A stretch of 64,000 nt of DNA from Mucor racemosus (GCA_027405735.1 JAPEHQ010000001.1:1860001-1924000), one strand, 5' to 3'. Positions 1-12,700 are shown, counted from the stretch's first letter. Notes: generated by a model not told the origin, from the letters alone. Program-made: numbers and translations.

Positions 1-814
1 ATGTGAATAAATAATATTATTCAATTGCATTTACGTACATTAATTAATATTAACATGGATTTTTTACGTTATATAAAATAATTTAACATATTTTATTATA
101 TTTTATTATTATTTTTCCCGTAGTGTTAGTGCAAGAAAAATGTATAATTTAATAATGGAATTTGTTAAATTAAATCGCATACAAAAACTGAAGAGAATCT
201 TTATTTAATATCAATAATTTCTCGTATTTATATACAAACTTTGTATTACAATTTTATCCATCATTAGATCAATACTTATATACATTATTAACAATATAGC
301 ATATTTGAGGGAGCATATTTCATACAACTAAAATATTTATAATGTCTCGCATATCCCACATTCCAGACCATTTTTCAATCGAATTAGAGCATGTAGGAAT
401 GCTACTATCCCAGATTAGTTAGCTCAAGTTTACAATAAGGATTACAACTCAAAAGGCTCGTCATTTTACAAATTACTACAATAATCTGTGGACGCAGCAG
501 AGATCGTATGCTCTTCCATTAATATAACTACTCACTATTAATAGGTTTTTAAGCAGTGTAGTAGTAGCTAACAAATGTGAGTTGATTAATCTAAAAATAA
601 TCTTTTTTTAGTACACAATTGGCTTGATTAGATTACACAAGTGATACAATATTTATTAAGAATTTATGAGAGACCCAAGGTCAGTCTCAAGCTTAAAAAA
701 GTAAATGAAAATTCAAAAGAGTCAAAAAGACGGCCAGTCTTTCACACACTTTAGTCTGACTGTATAGTCTTTTAGTTAGTGGTGAGTCTGTAAACGGTAC
801 TATCATATTAATAC
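1..814. other. AT-rich non-coding stretch
   Basis: I see no gene, RNA gene or clear repeat copy here. Short open frames lack coding character and there are long A/T runs. It could be decayed repeat sequence. Confidence 0.5.
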
Positions 815-1595
815 CTTTTAATATTGAGACTTAACTTGTTTTGAAGCGTTCTATGGCATATATCAGTATGAAAAATTCTGAGCCCTTCTTTTTTCATTTT
901 ATTTTTTCTTTGACATTTTTGTAGTAGATTTCAAAATATTCGTTAAACTGAACAGTATTTTTTCTTTTTCTACATTTATGCCATTAGCTTTGTTGAATTC
1001 TATCGAATGCAATTTAACTCTTTTCAAAACATTGATTTTTCGTGGATAGCCTCAAAAATCTGTAAAAAACGATATCATTGCATTCTGCTTCAATTTTTCC
1101 TTTGTATATACCCATCCCAAAATTCTGAGTTTAAAAATGCCAAAATATTGTTTCCTTTATGGAAAATGCAGCCAAACGGTTCAGCAATGGACCGATCGAT
1201 AGATAATTTTGCTGTGCATCATTTCAATTACTTATATTTGAAACATGCTTATGAAAAGTAATGTATGTATTCAAAAAACTTCCAAATTCAATCATATTTT
1301 ATGCAACATTAACGTAAGAAATTTGTATGGATTGTAATTAAGTAGACGTAGAATCCAAAACTGTACAAAAACCATCTAATACACTGCGTTTATTTACATT
1401 GCAGTTTATGAGTTATTAAACGAATTTGTTTTTGAATCATTTTTCGATCAAGTTGTCAAATCTATTTTAGAGCTCCGATAACATATAGTTAAAGCTGTAA
1501 TGTGAATTATTATTTTGATTATCTCGACGAAAAATCAATGTTTTCCGCTGAAACAAAAATTCCAGAGTAGCTTTCAGTTGAACCTACCTTTTTAA
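815..1595 (+). repeat. Repeat A, old truncated copy (A4)
   Basis: This stretch aligns by eye with the right two-thirds of the better copies at 25.3-26.4 kb and 32.7-33.8 kb. Shared landmarks are the run around the bisected TTTGAAGC word near 840, TAGATTTCAAAATATTCGTT near 927, CGATAGATAATTTTGC near 1,195 and TTGATTATCTCGACG near 1,515. It is clearly more diverged than those copies and its left part is missing. The 84-codon open frame inside it is taken as chance. Confidence 0.7.
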
Positions 1596-2125
1596 CACAA
1601 ACAATTAAGATCTCAATTATGGGGTTCCAATCTTACAATCGCTTTTAGGCCAATGCGCTTATATTCTGCTATCAACCTTTTTATTTTAGAGTTCAATGAG
1701 GTCGATGACATTGTTGCAAATCACGTAGATAATAGCAAGCAGTTTCTTTTTAATTGTTATTACCTAAGTAAAAAACAAATGATCTTGAACCCTCCAAAAC
1801 TATATTACATTTTCAGATTCTAGTTCAGAAGTAACACAAAGAACAAATAATCATACACAAAATTTACCAAACTTTATAATTATTGATTTAATTTCTCATT
1901 ATTTTATTTTACAGCTCATACCAAAAGAACAACAGATTCAATTACTATAAATACAATATAGCCGAATATTGACAGGATCAATACCTAAACCTTTATTTAA
2001 TTTTTATAAATCTTTACTCAATAATTACAAATCAACAACCCCTCTTATTTCTTACCTATATTTTTGATATACAACAAACCTTCTACAAAGCTACACGCAC
2101 CACAAAAATAACAATTGGCAAAATG
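1596..2125. other. Non-coding spacer
   Basis: AT-rich spacer between the repeat A4 copy and the tRNA. No supported feature was found on either strand. Confidence 0.5.
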
Positions 2126-2197
2126 TTCCCCAACGGGGAGTCGAACCCCGGCCGTATCGGTGAAAGCGATAAATCCTAGCCGTTGGACCATTGAGGA
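2126..2197 (-). tRNA. tRNA-Glu (anticodon TTC)
   Basis: The minus strand folds into a complete cloverleaf. The acceptor stem pairs TCCTCAA with TTGGGGA. The D-arm contains GGTCCAACGGCTAGGA. The anticodon stem TATCG/CGATA encloses loop CTTTCAC, so the anticodon is TTC (reads GAA/GAG). The T-arm is GGGG-TTCGACT-CCCC. The last base given is the discriminator A. There is no intron. T-runs on the minus strand just downstream (before 2,120) fit a Pol III terminator. Box A and box B are internal. Confidence 0.95.
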
Positions 2198-3158
2198 TTG
2201 GATATATTATTGCTTTTTTAAAAATAATATAAAAAAAATAAACATGTCTTAAATCACGTGATCTAATCCTCTTTTTGGTCATTCTCTCTTTTTTTTGTGT
2301 TAACATGCATTTGGCAGCAGTTGATCATTATCACTTTTCTCAAAAAATATTTAATTGTCGATTGTCGTGATTATTGATGGCAAAAATAAAATTTTATGTG
2401 ATGAACAAACTGCTGTACAACAAACCACCACAATAATACATTTGTATTCATAACAAAAATGAGGTCGGGTTGTGATTCGTTTGAAAGTAAAAGAAAAACA
2501 CAATTATACGTCCTGAAGGTAAACATGCGAATGCTAATGAATATAACAGGTATATATATATGTGTATGACACAAGTAACTGAACATAATTCAAAAGGGAT
2601 TAGATCAAGGATTTCACACAATCAAGCCCACTATTCATTCTGTACATTCACCAATATACAGAATAACCTTATATAATATTGAACGATGGCCAATGCATTA
2701 TTGACTACGCCAAATGCTACACTATTGTTACAAAAGAACATCACATATTTCAATTGATTTTTGCAGGCCGATATTTACCAAATTCTTTCTGTTAATGATG
2801 AAATTTCACAGCATTTCAAAGAGAAGATTTCTATCAAAAAGTAAAAATAGATTTTACTAGATCAATAATCTGATTATAAACCAGGACCATCTGAAATAGA
2901 GAAATAGTATGAATAATACTGCCCTGATAATTTTTCAGTGATTTGAGGCGAATCTAACGCCATCTATCAAGATGACAAATCAATTGGACAAACGGAAAAA
3001 ATTATTAATCAACCGCAAGAGGAAGTATTTAATTTCAATCAAGGGGTCAAGACAACAGCCTCTTTTTCCATTTGAACATTCTAAAACAACAATAAAACTC
3101 GTATTCTCGAGTTTTTTTATATTTATTAAACCAAAAAGTGTCGTATATAACTAAAAGA
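2198..3158. other. Spacer and probable promoter of glutathione reductase
   Basis: No conserved coding sequence was recognised. Short open frames at 2,371-2,586 (minus) and 2,972-3,154 (plus) are AT-rich and look like nothing known. The right part is the likely promoter and 5' leader of the gene starting at 3,159. Confidence 0.5.
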
Positions 3159-4732
3159 ATGCTCTCAGCAAAGCCAGTTTATGACTACCTTGTAATTGGA
3201 GGTGGTTCTGGTGGTCTTGCTTCTGCTCGTCGTGCTAGTGGTATTCACGGTGCCAAAGTAGCTCTTATCGAAGCTCAACATCGTCTCGGTGGTACCTGTG
3301 TCAATGTTGGTTGCGTCCCTAAGAAAGTCATGTGGAACGCTGCTTCCATTGCTGAATCCCTTCGTGATGCCAAGTTGTATGGTTTTGGTGATCATGAACC
3401 CGTCAAGTTTGATTGGGAATTCTTTAAAGAAAAGCGTGATGCTTATATCAAGCGTCTCAATGGTATTTATGAGAGAAATTTAGGTAATGATAAGGTAGAA
3501 CACATTCAAGGCTTCGCTAGCTTTGTCGATAAGAATACTGTTCGTGTTCAAAAATCAGAAACTGAATCAATCGATGTTCAAGCAAAGAAGATTTTAGTTG
3601 CTACAGGTATGCTTTTTAGTTTAGAAAAAAGGGGATTTCATTTTAATATTCTATGAAAAAATAGGTGGTCATCCTTTGATCCCTGATATTCCAGGTGCTC
3701 ATCTCGGTATTGACTCTGATGGCTTTTTCGATCTTGAACATCAACCCAAGAGAGTTGCTGTTATCGGTACTGGTTATATTGGTATTGAATTAGCTGGTAT
3801 TTTCAATACTTTGGGAACAAAGACCACTGTTTTCTCTCGCACAAAGCACATTCTTCGTAGCTTTGACAGCATTATTCGTGAAAATTTATTAAAGGAGATG
3901 CAATCTGTGGGTGTTGATTTTGCTTTTGATTCTAGTGTCAAAGCATTGGTTCGTGAAGGAGAATCTGGACCCATTACTGTTCAATACGAAGCTGATGGTA
4001 AGTCAGCTTCTTTGGAAGTTGATACCGTAGTTTGGGCTGTTGGTCGTTTGCCCAACATCAAGAAACTCAACTTGAATTCAGCTGGTATTGATTTAACTGA
4101 TAAGGGTTATATTTCTGTTGATGATTATCAAAATACATCTTCTGATAGCGTTTATGCTTTGGGTGATGCTTGTGGTAAAGCCGAATTAACACCTGGTATG
4201 TGGAAATAAAACAGAAAATGAAATTCGTTACATATTACTAATCAAGATATCAATAGTTGCTATTGCAGCTGGCCGTAAATTATCCGATCGTCTCTTTGGC
4301 GGTGAGCAATTTAAGGATTCCAAGCTCGATTATGATAACATCCCTACCGTTGTTTTCTCTCATCCTACTGCTGGTACAATTGGTTATACTGAAGATGAAG
4401 CTCGTGCCAAGTTTGGTGATGAAAATGTCAAGACCTATACCAGTAAATTCACCAACATGTACTTTGCTATGCTCGAACACAAGGAGCCTACTGCTTACAA
4501 GCTTGTCTGTGCCGGTGCTGATGAAAAGGTTGTTGGTGTTCACATTTTGGGTAGAGGAAGTGATGAAATTCTTCAAGGTTTCGGTGTTGCTGTTCGTATG
4601 GGTGCTACCAAGGCTAATTTTGATGCCTGTGTTGCCATTCATCCTTCTGCTGCTGAGGAATTGGTAAGTTTTTAATACAATACATTTGTTACAGTGAAAT
4701 CTAATATAGTTTTATAGGTTACCATGCGTTAA
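3159..4732 (+). CDS. GLR1: Glutathione reductase
   Basis: NADPH-dependent flavoenzyme that reduces glutathione disulfide to glutathione and supports redox balance. Four exons: 3159-3606, 3665-4195, 4257-4663, 4718-4732 (466 residues). The FAD motif GGGSGG is near residue 16 and the redox-active disulfide CVNVGC follows at about residue 50. An NADPH-binding [11 protein letters not shown] segment is followed by Arg residues typical of NADPH enzymes (FSRTKHILR). The second FAD motif is YALGDACG. The interface catalytic HPSAAEE leads to the family C-terminus LVTMR, whose last five codons sit on a 15-base exon after TTG|GTAAGT. The second intron has a TACTAAT branch site. I chose the ATG at 3159: an in-frame extension to 3138 starts with GTG and is not a plausible eukaryotic start. 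There is no clear mitochondrial presequence, so the product is likely cytosolic. Confidence 0.96.
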
Positions 4733-5116
4733 ATCAGGTCAAGGAAATTATGTATTATTATATAGAATTATTCAAAATAAACAAAAATATTCACCAATTT
4801 CGTTTTTTTTTATACTAAATGTGCAGTTTTGTTAAAACAATCTGTTTTGTATTAATTGCAATTGATGTTCAAATTACAAATAATAATACCGAATGAGAAG
4901 CTTAAAGCATGTGCTATTATACAATGCTTTTCAAGCTACTTTTTTTGGAAACAAAAAATATAAGGTAGGTTAGATATTAGACTTTACAATTGCATGAATT
5001 TCTCTTTGAAAGAATGCAATTAAAACCATGGTAATTTTTTTAAAGCAACAATTTCTTGTAAGGTTCAAAATGTCAGGAAAAGGGAAAATATAAATTCCAA
5101 ATAATTTATTAATACG
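4733..5116. other. Convergent intergenic spacer
   Basis: Shared 3' region between the plus-strand glutathione reductase and the minus-strand transcription factor. It is AT-rich with T-runs. No gene was seen. Confidence 0.6.
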
Positions 5117-7672
5117 TTATGACATTGGATTATCATCAATAAACATAAACTTGTTCATTTTTCTTGGGCTAAAATATCTAAATTTAGGCTGATTTTTCAT
5201 ATTTGATTGCTGTGATGACGGTGAGGATGATAAAGAAGATGATTGTGGATTATATTGTACAAAAGAAGTGGAAGGAGTAGTATTAGATGATGCCGAGAAT
5301 GTAGAAGAAACAAATTGCATAGTGTTTGTATTATTGTTAAAATGAGTAGTAGGTTTTCTTAATTGAGATGGTTTTTCCATAAATAAACGAGGGGAAGGTG
5401 TATTGCTATAGTGAATATATTGATTCGTAGAAGGTGGATATGATGATGATGATGATGATGATGATGCTGATGATGGTGACGACAGTGTTGGTGGTGGAGA
5501 TGTTGATGATGCATCCATACTGACTATAGATGATGTTGACATACGCCGAATTAAATCAGTTTGTGTTTTTACTGTATCTATCATGCCAGCACGTCTCTTT
5601 TGTTCAGCATCTGATTTCAAATTAGCCAAAAAGAAATGTGGATGTTTTCTATTCTCGATTACTATTGCATTTTCTTGAAGCTTTAAGCGAGGACCAGAAT
5701 AGAGTTCGTGCCTGCGAATCTCCACTTCTAACCAATCTGAAACTTGAATCCAATTTCTACTAAGAGTCTCAAATTCCATGGTACTTTTCAATATGTCAAG
5801 GGCTCTTGTTAAACCATTTTCGAATTCTGGAGCATTGATATTTTGAAGAATTATAGCTCGATCTTGAATTGAAGCGCATGTTCGGTAAATGTCCATAGCC
5901 ATAGATATGATTTCACTTGCTCTCCATAATTCATCACGATCAAATGCACAGCGACCACCAGGAAGGAATGTATGTGAATTCAATGTCGGTAGTTGTTTCA
6001 AAGCCATTTCCAAGCAAATATTAAGAGATTCTAATGATGATTTACTTGGCCGAGAATCTGTAACATCAGGAACAAATAGTTTATGCAATATAATACGAGT
6101 AGCATTATATTCAATATTCACACGGATACAAGCTAAAAGTAAATCTTCGTGACCATATTCAAAACCACTGTCAAATTTGAGATATTCTGGTAATTCTGCA
6201 TAGAATGCTAATAACTGTCTATCATATTCCTGAAGTTGTTCTACAGTCATGTCAGATTCTTGTTCATATACAGTTGAAATAAAATGTGCCTGGATTTTCC
6301 ATAATCTTAAGCAGTGAATGTAAGCTATAACAGCAATTTCATCATCATCAATGTCTTGTTCCATGATACGAGGCAAATCAATTTCACTACCAGGTATTCT
6401 AGGTTGAGGAGTATTTTTAGGATTTCCAGAAGAATAGAGATAAAAATCCCATGCCCAAACGAACCACCATAAGCGAGTGTCCATTTCTTTTTCATAGGAT
6501 TCATCATCTGCTTCATCAATTGTACGAGGGTAAATCTCAAGTTCATGAAGAGCAGAAACAGCCATTCCAGCATAATGATGTCGACGGCTTGGTTCTGCCC
6601 TGAATATAATAAATAATAAGCCAATAATGGTAAACCTATCAGGATTATCAAATGATTGTGATAAACATTCACGGGCTTTAACAAAGAAATATTCTTCTTG
6701 TTCCAAAGTCTTGTCTTGATCTCCAACAAAATGCTCAAGTCCTGGTTGAGAATGATGTAAAACCATATGTCTGAATACACAAACACACATTGCATTGACA
6801 ATTAAAGTATTCATTGGATCAGGCTGAGCTTCATACCATGCCATGAATTCTTCTTTTCGTAAGATTGGTGTGTTTCTAACCCAACATTTGAAATAAGTAT
6901 CGACACAAGCATCTGCAACTTGCTTAAGACTGATCTGCCCATGTTTAGAGTGAGGATGTGTAAGTTGACCTAATCTTCCAACTGATGCAAAATAGTTGAT
7001 TGGCTTCGATTTATGCGATTTATTTCTACAAAGCGTAATACCGCTACTTGAACTAGCGACAGATTGATTTGATGAAAAGCTGCTGCTGTACTCATCACCT
7101 GAGATGGTTATTGGTGATTGGGGTGGTAAAGACATAGAGTGAGAAAAAGGGTCATGTGATACCACGGGCGTAGTGTTACAAAGTTTACTGAATGCATCTA
7201 TAAGAGAATGTAGATCTGATGCATTTGTAACATTTGCCTCCATATTGATACCAACATCAGTATATGAAAGATTAAATTTGGACCAAATATCTAATTCATT
7301 TGTAGAGGGAATGGATATTTTAGGTTGATTCCAAAAGGATGAATTCATGGCTGATGAATGAGAATAGACAGATGATTGAGGATCATTATTACTGCTTTGC
7401 TGATGTGATGACTCAATGAGATCTGAGATAGTAGGAGGAGATGATGAATTTACTGTCAATGTTTCTTCTTCTTTAGATGAAGCATTACTGAATTTTCTAC
7501 TATTATTACTATGCAATAATATCGAGTCTTTATTATTAAACTTTGCTGAATCCATGAATAGAGATGGCTGAAAATCACACGGTGAATATAAATCATCTTG
7601 GTCCTCATCATCCAATGATGAAAATAGACCTTTTAAACGTTTCTGAGATCTTCCTACTGTATCGAATGGCAT
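5117..7672 (-). CDS. Fungal-specific transcription factor domain protein without visible zinc cluster
   Basis: Single-exon 851-residue protein. The central part (about residues 220-560) looks like the fungal-specific transcription factor (middle homology) domain of Zn2Cys6 regulators. Features include a helix with CWVRNTPILRKEEF, the segment SRRHHYAGMAVSALHELEIY, and DTRLWWFVWAWDFYLY, an aromatic motif common in this domain. The N-terminus (GRSQKRLKGLFSS, then acidic and Ser/Asn-rich) has no cysteine cluster, so direct DNA binding is not supported by this model. The C-terminus is Ser/Pro/Asn-rich. I chose the ATG at 7672. An open extension to 7759 encodes a hydrophobic, leader-like stretch that I take as 5' UTR. 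An upstream exon carrying a zinc cluster was looked for and not found. Target genes are unknown. Confidence 0.8.
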   Translation of the reverse strand: MPFDTVGRSQKRLKGLFSSLDDEDQDDLYSPCDFQPSLFMDSAKFNNKDSILLHSNNSRKFSNASSKEEETLTVNSSSPPTISDLIESSHQQSSNNDPQSSVYSHSSAMNSSFWNQPKISIPSTNELDIWSKFNLSYTDVGINMEANVTNASDLHSLIDAFSKLCNTTPVVSHDPFSHSMSLPPQSPITISGDEYSSSFSSNQSVASSSSGITLCRNKSHKSKPINYFASVGRLGQLTHPHSKHGQISLKQVADACVDTYFKCWVRNTPILRKEEFMAWYEAQPDPMNTLIVNAMCVCVFRHMVLHHSQPGLEHFVGDQDKTLEQEEYFFVKARECLSQSFDNPDRFTIIGLLFIIFRAEPSRRHHYAGMAVSALHELEIYPRTIDEADDESYEKEMDTRLWWFVWAWDFYLYSSGNPKNTPQPRIPGSEIDLPRIMEQDIDDDEIAVIAYIHCLRLWKIQAHFISTVYEQESDMTVEQLQEYDRQLLAFYAELPEYLKFDSGFEYGHEDLLLACIRVNIEYNATRIILHKLFVPDVTDSRPSKSSLESLNICLEMALKQLPTLNSHTFLPGGRCAFDRDELWRASEIISMAMDIYRTCASIQDRAIILQNINAPEFENGLTRALDILKSTMEFETLSRNWIQVSDWLEVEIRRHELYSGPRLKLQENAIVIENRKHPHFFLANLKSDAEQKRRAGMIDTVKTQTDLIRRMSTSSIVSMDASSTSPPPTLSSPSSASSSSSSSSYPPSTNQYIHYSNTPSPRLFMEKPSQLRKPTTHFNNNTNTMQFVSSTFSASSNTTPSTSFVQYNPQSSSLSSSPSSQQSNMKNQPKFRYFSPRKMNKFMFIDDNPMS

Positions 7673-9799
7673 TTGAAGGAAAATTATACAGAAAAGAAAA
7701 AGAGAAAAAAGTACTGTGCGAAAATCTTTTGAATAATATATCTTTGGATAGTAACACAAACAACTGTGGTTATTGTAATCAACTTTGTACTCAATTCTGT
7801 AAATTTAAAAACATTTGAATATAAATAAATTAAGAGGAGAGGGAGGGGGGGGGGGAGGAGGAGGAGGAGGAGGATCCCACTTGTGGTGGTTTAAATCATA
7901 CTAAATCATGTAATACTTTAGTCAAATAACGTCTTTGATTCATCCTTTGATTCAGAAAGAAGCGGGTTTATTTAATATAAGATTACCAATTCCCAATATA
8001 TTTAGCTTCAACTTCAGATACATATCTTGTAGATAAGCTACAGGCAATTCTTTTCATACATCTAGTGTCACATATAATACAGCTTTATCTTTTTTTTTTA
8101 TAAATATTACCATTATATATTGGGTATTTATCACACTGCCATGTCAATCATTTTGTACCATGGTCATAATTCCTATCGTTCTCTAATGCCATGTGCCGTT
8201 TATTTTTACTTTCTCTTTCCTCTTTTTATTGACTAAATTTAGTAAATCAAAAGGCATTCTCTTTTCTTGTATCTCCCGAAAAGCTCATTATCTGGAAGAA
8301 AAATATACTTTATGTGATATGAATTACTGATTGTCTATCAAATTTCATTCAGGAAAGCACCATTTAAGATTGATTCTAGGGCCTCTTTTTCCGGATTACT
8401 TGGGTTAGATACAGTAATGCTAATACAGCACTATTCTTGCAGCATTACACATTACTACATATTAGTAGATGTCATTAAATCAGCCAATTTATCGATTAAA
8501 TTCACCATAATTCCTAAATATTGTATTAATCGGGATCTGAATAACCACCCTCACTCGAAATTCTTCCATTTTCATAAATTAGGTCATTATTCATGTACAA
8601 AATCCTTTAATCTTTCAACAATTTAAAAGATATTAGCTTGCATATCAATACAATAATCTTTTGATCATAAACGATCGAGGAAATACTGTTCAAAACAGAT
8701 TTTGGGTCCTAAACAACCAACCAATTATACACATTGAGCTTGGATAGATACAGGCATTTCAACCAATGATATAGGTTGCTATCACGTTTTTTTGCAGTTA
8801 CGAGATTTTGGATATTGAGAAAACAAGGAATCCAAACGATAGAAGCAGTTAAAACAAGCAGAAAAGATATAAAATGCATAGAAAATATCATAAATGCAGC
8901 TAAATACAGCCAAATGAGCGTATTCTAGTGTTTTAAATGATGTATTTAGATAGTTTGCGACCATGCTTAGCGCTCAAAAGCATACCAAACAATTGCTTAT
9001 GTCTAATAGATTCGTTCTGAAGCATTTTTGCGACTTTTCCCAGACCTTAATTTCAACTCGATTTTTTCCTTATGATACCTCATCCAAAATCTTAATTTTG
9101 ACAAAATTCAATTTTTCAGTCGAAAAATGCGACTTTTTACTAAGGTATCTATTAGGAACATATAACCAAAATAAAGCCAGCTATATGCTGACAGTGTTTA
9201 TTTTGAATCTGCAAGCCAAATTTTTGGACTTTTTCTTAAGAAATTGAAAATCAACATATTTGCATATAGCAGACTATTTTATAGCAAAGATTTACAAATA
9301 AAAAATATGAGATAATAGAGCGCATAAAACCACATATTTTTAATTAGTAAGACCTTTAATTATTGTCAAGAATACAGTATCATAAAAATCCTTTAAAGTA
9401 CAATTTTTTTTCAAAAATATCAAAACAGATGAAAAATCCGGCAGCTGCGATATAGCGATTCAAACACCGCAGCAGGCAATCAAGATTTCGAGCATTTAAT
9501 TACTGTGCCTGCGTGAAATGAAATTTTATCAATGGCTGTAAGGCTTTGAAGGGGGGTCCCAATTGAACAACAAGAGACACAATGTTGATCATATAATGAA
9601 TTTGGCTTGATATTATGTACATTTTGTTATGGGAGGGGGAAAGGGTTCGAATCAAACCAAGAAAATAAAGTATTTTAGCCGTAATTTAAAATGTGTGCGA
9701 GCTGGACCAAAATTCAGAATTTTCAATCAATCCAAGACTCTTACACAAACCATAGTTAATAATCAAGCAAATAGAACATCAACTTTTATTTAAAGTATA
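7673..9799. other. Long spacer upstream of the transcription factor gene
   Basis: About 2.1 kb without a supported gene. It holds the promoter of the minus-strand transcription factor, including a GA/G-rich tract at 7,832-7,874. A stretch near 9,000-9,150 resembles repeat A only weakly. Short open frames (8,417-8,626 and 8,963-9,247) have no recognisable product. Confidence 0.5.
7832..7874. repeat. Purine (G/GA) tract
   Basis: About 43 bases of GA and G-runs, including 12 consecutive G and a GGA triplet repeat, in a strongly AT-rich region. On the minus strand it is a CT tract 160-200 bases upstream of the chosen start of the transcription factor gene, where pyrimidine tracts can act as promoter elements. 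Confidence 0.7.
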
Positions 9800-12700
9800 T
9801 TACTTTAAAGGTGCACGACAAACAGGGCATTTTTCTCCTTGCGGAGACGAAGCTAGGCGTCTAATGTGGCCGCACTCTGCATCCAATGTATGCCCACAAG
9901 GCAGCTTGCAACTCAAAGGCTTGATGCAGGGCCCGCACTGTTCGCAACAACGACGCATACATTGGTGATTACAATTTAGTATCTTTTCACACTGCTGTTT
10001 ACAGCGATAATCTGAATGGTCGTATGGATGGCACTTTAAAATACACTAAAACAAAAAAATGAAATTGTCAGAATGATAATTGGGATCAATCTTTAATTTT
10101 CTTACTCTATGTCCACAAGGAAGAGCCTCATTACATTGTTGTTGACAGCCTCCTTCTTCGACAGTTGTAAAATCAACTGGCCATTGTATTTCTGTTGGCT
10201 GTCCATGTCTTTGACATTTGAGTACAAGTCTAGTACCAATCATATTTCCATTTTGCTCTTCAAGATTTCCAACAATTTCATTCCATAAATCACTCTTTTC
10301 ACACAAGAGTTTTGCATTACCAAGGATGTAAAAACCCTGAATAAAACATACAACAATGAATACACTTGAAATCATATATAATTATGATACAACTTACATG
10401 TTGAGCTCTAGATAAAGAAACACAGACACGGTTAACGACCTTTAAGAAACCAATTTGACCAGCTGTATTGCTACGAACCAACGAAAGAATAATGATTTTG
10501 TTCTCTTCACCTTGATAACCATCAACACTGCTGACTTGAATGGGCTCAGGATCGATATCAGGTCTTCTTTCCTCACGAAGTGCACGTTTAATCATAGTCT
10601 TTTGACCTGAATACATGGTAATAATAGTGATTTCCTCAGGTTGATATCCTTGCAAGATCAAGTAAACAGCTAATTTAGCGGCCATCTTGGCTTCATGTTC
10701 ATTCACCTTGGATGCAGACTCACTCATGTTGGTTTCATCTTCATTATGTGCTAAAAAGAATAAAGACTGATCCATACCACGAATAGGAGGATATGTCAAT
10801 ACATCAGGATGATCTAGGAGAGGAGGATCTTTATAAATGGGGTTGATAAGAGAACGAATCTCAGGACGCATACGTCTTTGATGAGATAAACGAGTAAATG
10901 GGAAATCATTCATGACTAAACGTTCAAAGAGAGAAACACCTAAAGCATGGTTTTCAGCCAATTCATGAACAGATGTTGATGGGCGCAATTGTTGGTGATC
11001 ACTATGATTACAAGTTAATGCATTTGATTTCAAGTTGAATGTATCTAATTCACTTACCCAATCAAGATGAGATGTTCTAATGAATTAGTCAACGCAGATA
11101 TAATATGAGATTCCAACATTTCGGCAGCTTCTTCAACGACCATCACTCTAGGACGCATCTCTTCCAATAAATCATGGTATTTAGCCTATGTAATGATTTA
11201 ATTACGTTTTTTATTTTATCGATCAAATGTAATACTTACTGCAGCAGTACTGGTCATACCAACAACTCTGTTTTGCCTACAAATTTTAGCTTCAAAATTT
11301 GCAGTATGCTTTCGTATATCTTGAGATTTCTCATGGTATCTGTTCATTAATGAATTCAATCTAGCCTCTAATCCGGCATTTCTTTGATCAGCCCAGATCT
11401 TATGAGCCTTTAAACGAACAGGCAAGGGCCACATTGATAAATCATCATCTTTCATCCATCGTTCCAATGAGTATTTGTAGCTATCTTCTTCCAAAATGGC
11501 TTCTTCAATATTATCATCAAAGAAATTGAATTTACTGGAATCAAATGTATTTGTGGTTTTCATTTTACTATAATTGACAATCTTTCTTTCAGGGCGTTCC
11601 CCTACAGCTACTTCTGTTTGTCGCTTATAGTTTTTACCAATTTGTATAAACGGATACTTGATTTCTTGATCATCGCCTTGAAATCCTACAATGACTTCTT
11701 GCAATTCTTCTTCTTCAATCATGTCTCGTTCATCAGCTACATCATCAAATACCAAACCCTTTTCTTGTTCTAAAATGCTTTGTTTTAGGTCATCGGCTAA
11801 TGAAGACATCTCTCCAGCATCATCAACATAATCCATAGCATCCTTCAACCATGTTTCTACAGGATTTGGTGCCTTCTCTTTAACTTGTTTCAATAAATTA
11901 GGGTTTCCACCAGCCCAATCATTCTTTCCACCTCTATTATTCTTTCCACCTCTATTGTTATTTCCACCTCTGTTGGGCAATTGCCTTTGTTGCCTGTTAT
12001 TATTATTGTTTCTATTGTTCATAGGCGCTTTGGGCTTGACAGGCTCTGAACTGATCACCCATTCTTCGTCAGAGTCGCTGTCATCAACATGGTGATTTAC
12101 AAAACTACTACTAGTTCCAGTCGCAGAAGATCTATTCCTTTCTCTTTCACCAGCTCTTCGTAAAGAATCAATTTGTTTTGGCCTTAATCCTTTGATAGTC
12201 TCTATGTATTCTATTGTAACGCATGGCTCTTCGTAAAGTTCTGTGATAGTCGCTTTAATTTCCTTTACAAGACTATCACGATCTCTATATAAGCGGCTTA
12301 TCCCACGAGGTCTATCGTGAGTTTTCTTGAGTTCATATAAAGTGTGATCTTTCAATAATTCAGATTTAGATCTACCACCCACACGAACAATTTCATTACT
12401 ATAATCCAAAATGTGCTCCAAGAATTGATCCAATGCTTTTTTTTAAAAAAAAAGAAAACATCATTCAGTATTATATCTTTGAATGTTAGTATTCTTCTTA
12501 CCGTGATTCGTTTGACAAATACAAACAATAGGGCCCAAAGAACCATCATAATTGTTTAAAAGCACTCGCATAGCATAAGTACCAACATAAGTTTTACCAG
12601 TACCTGGAGGACCTTGTACAATTGATAAATTATGTGATAAAATAGTTCTCAATGCATCCATTTGAGTTCGATCCATTCCAGTATTGTAGTCGGGCCATGC

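Noticed and set aside
3138..3158. In-frame N-terminal extension of glutathione reductase
   Set aside because: It begins with GTG, not ATG, and adds seven residues with no targeting character. The ATG at 3159 directly precedes the conserved FAD fold.
6325..6801. 158-codon frame on the minus strand inside the transcription factor gene
   Set aside because: A different frame of the same strand with hydrophobic, Leu/Ile-rich composition; it overlaps a well-supported domain.
8963..9247. 94-codon frame in the spacer
   Set aside because: Phe/Leu/Asn/Lys-rich by base composition, with weak resemblance to repeat A and no recognisable protein.
9640..9670. GGTTCGAATC word resembling a tRNA T-arm/box B
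   Set aside because: No acceptor stem, D-arm or anticodon stem can be formed around it.
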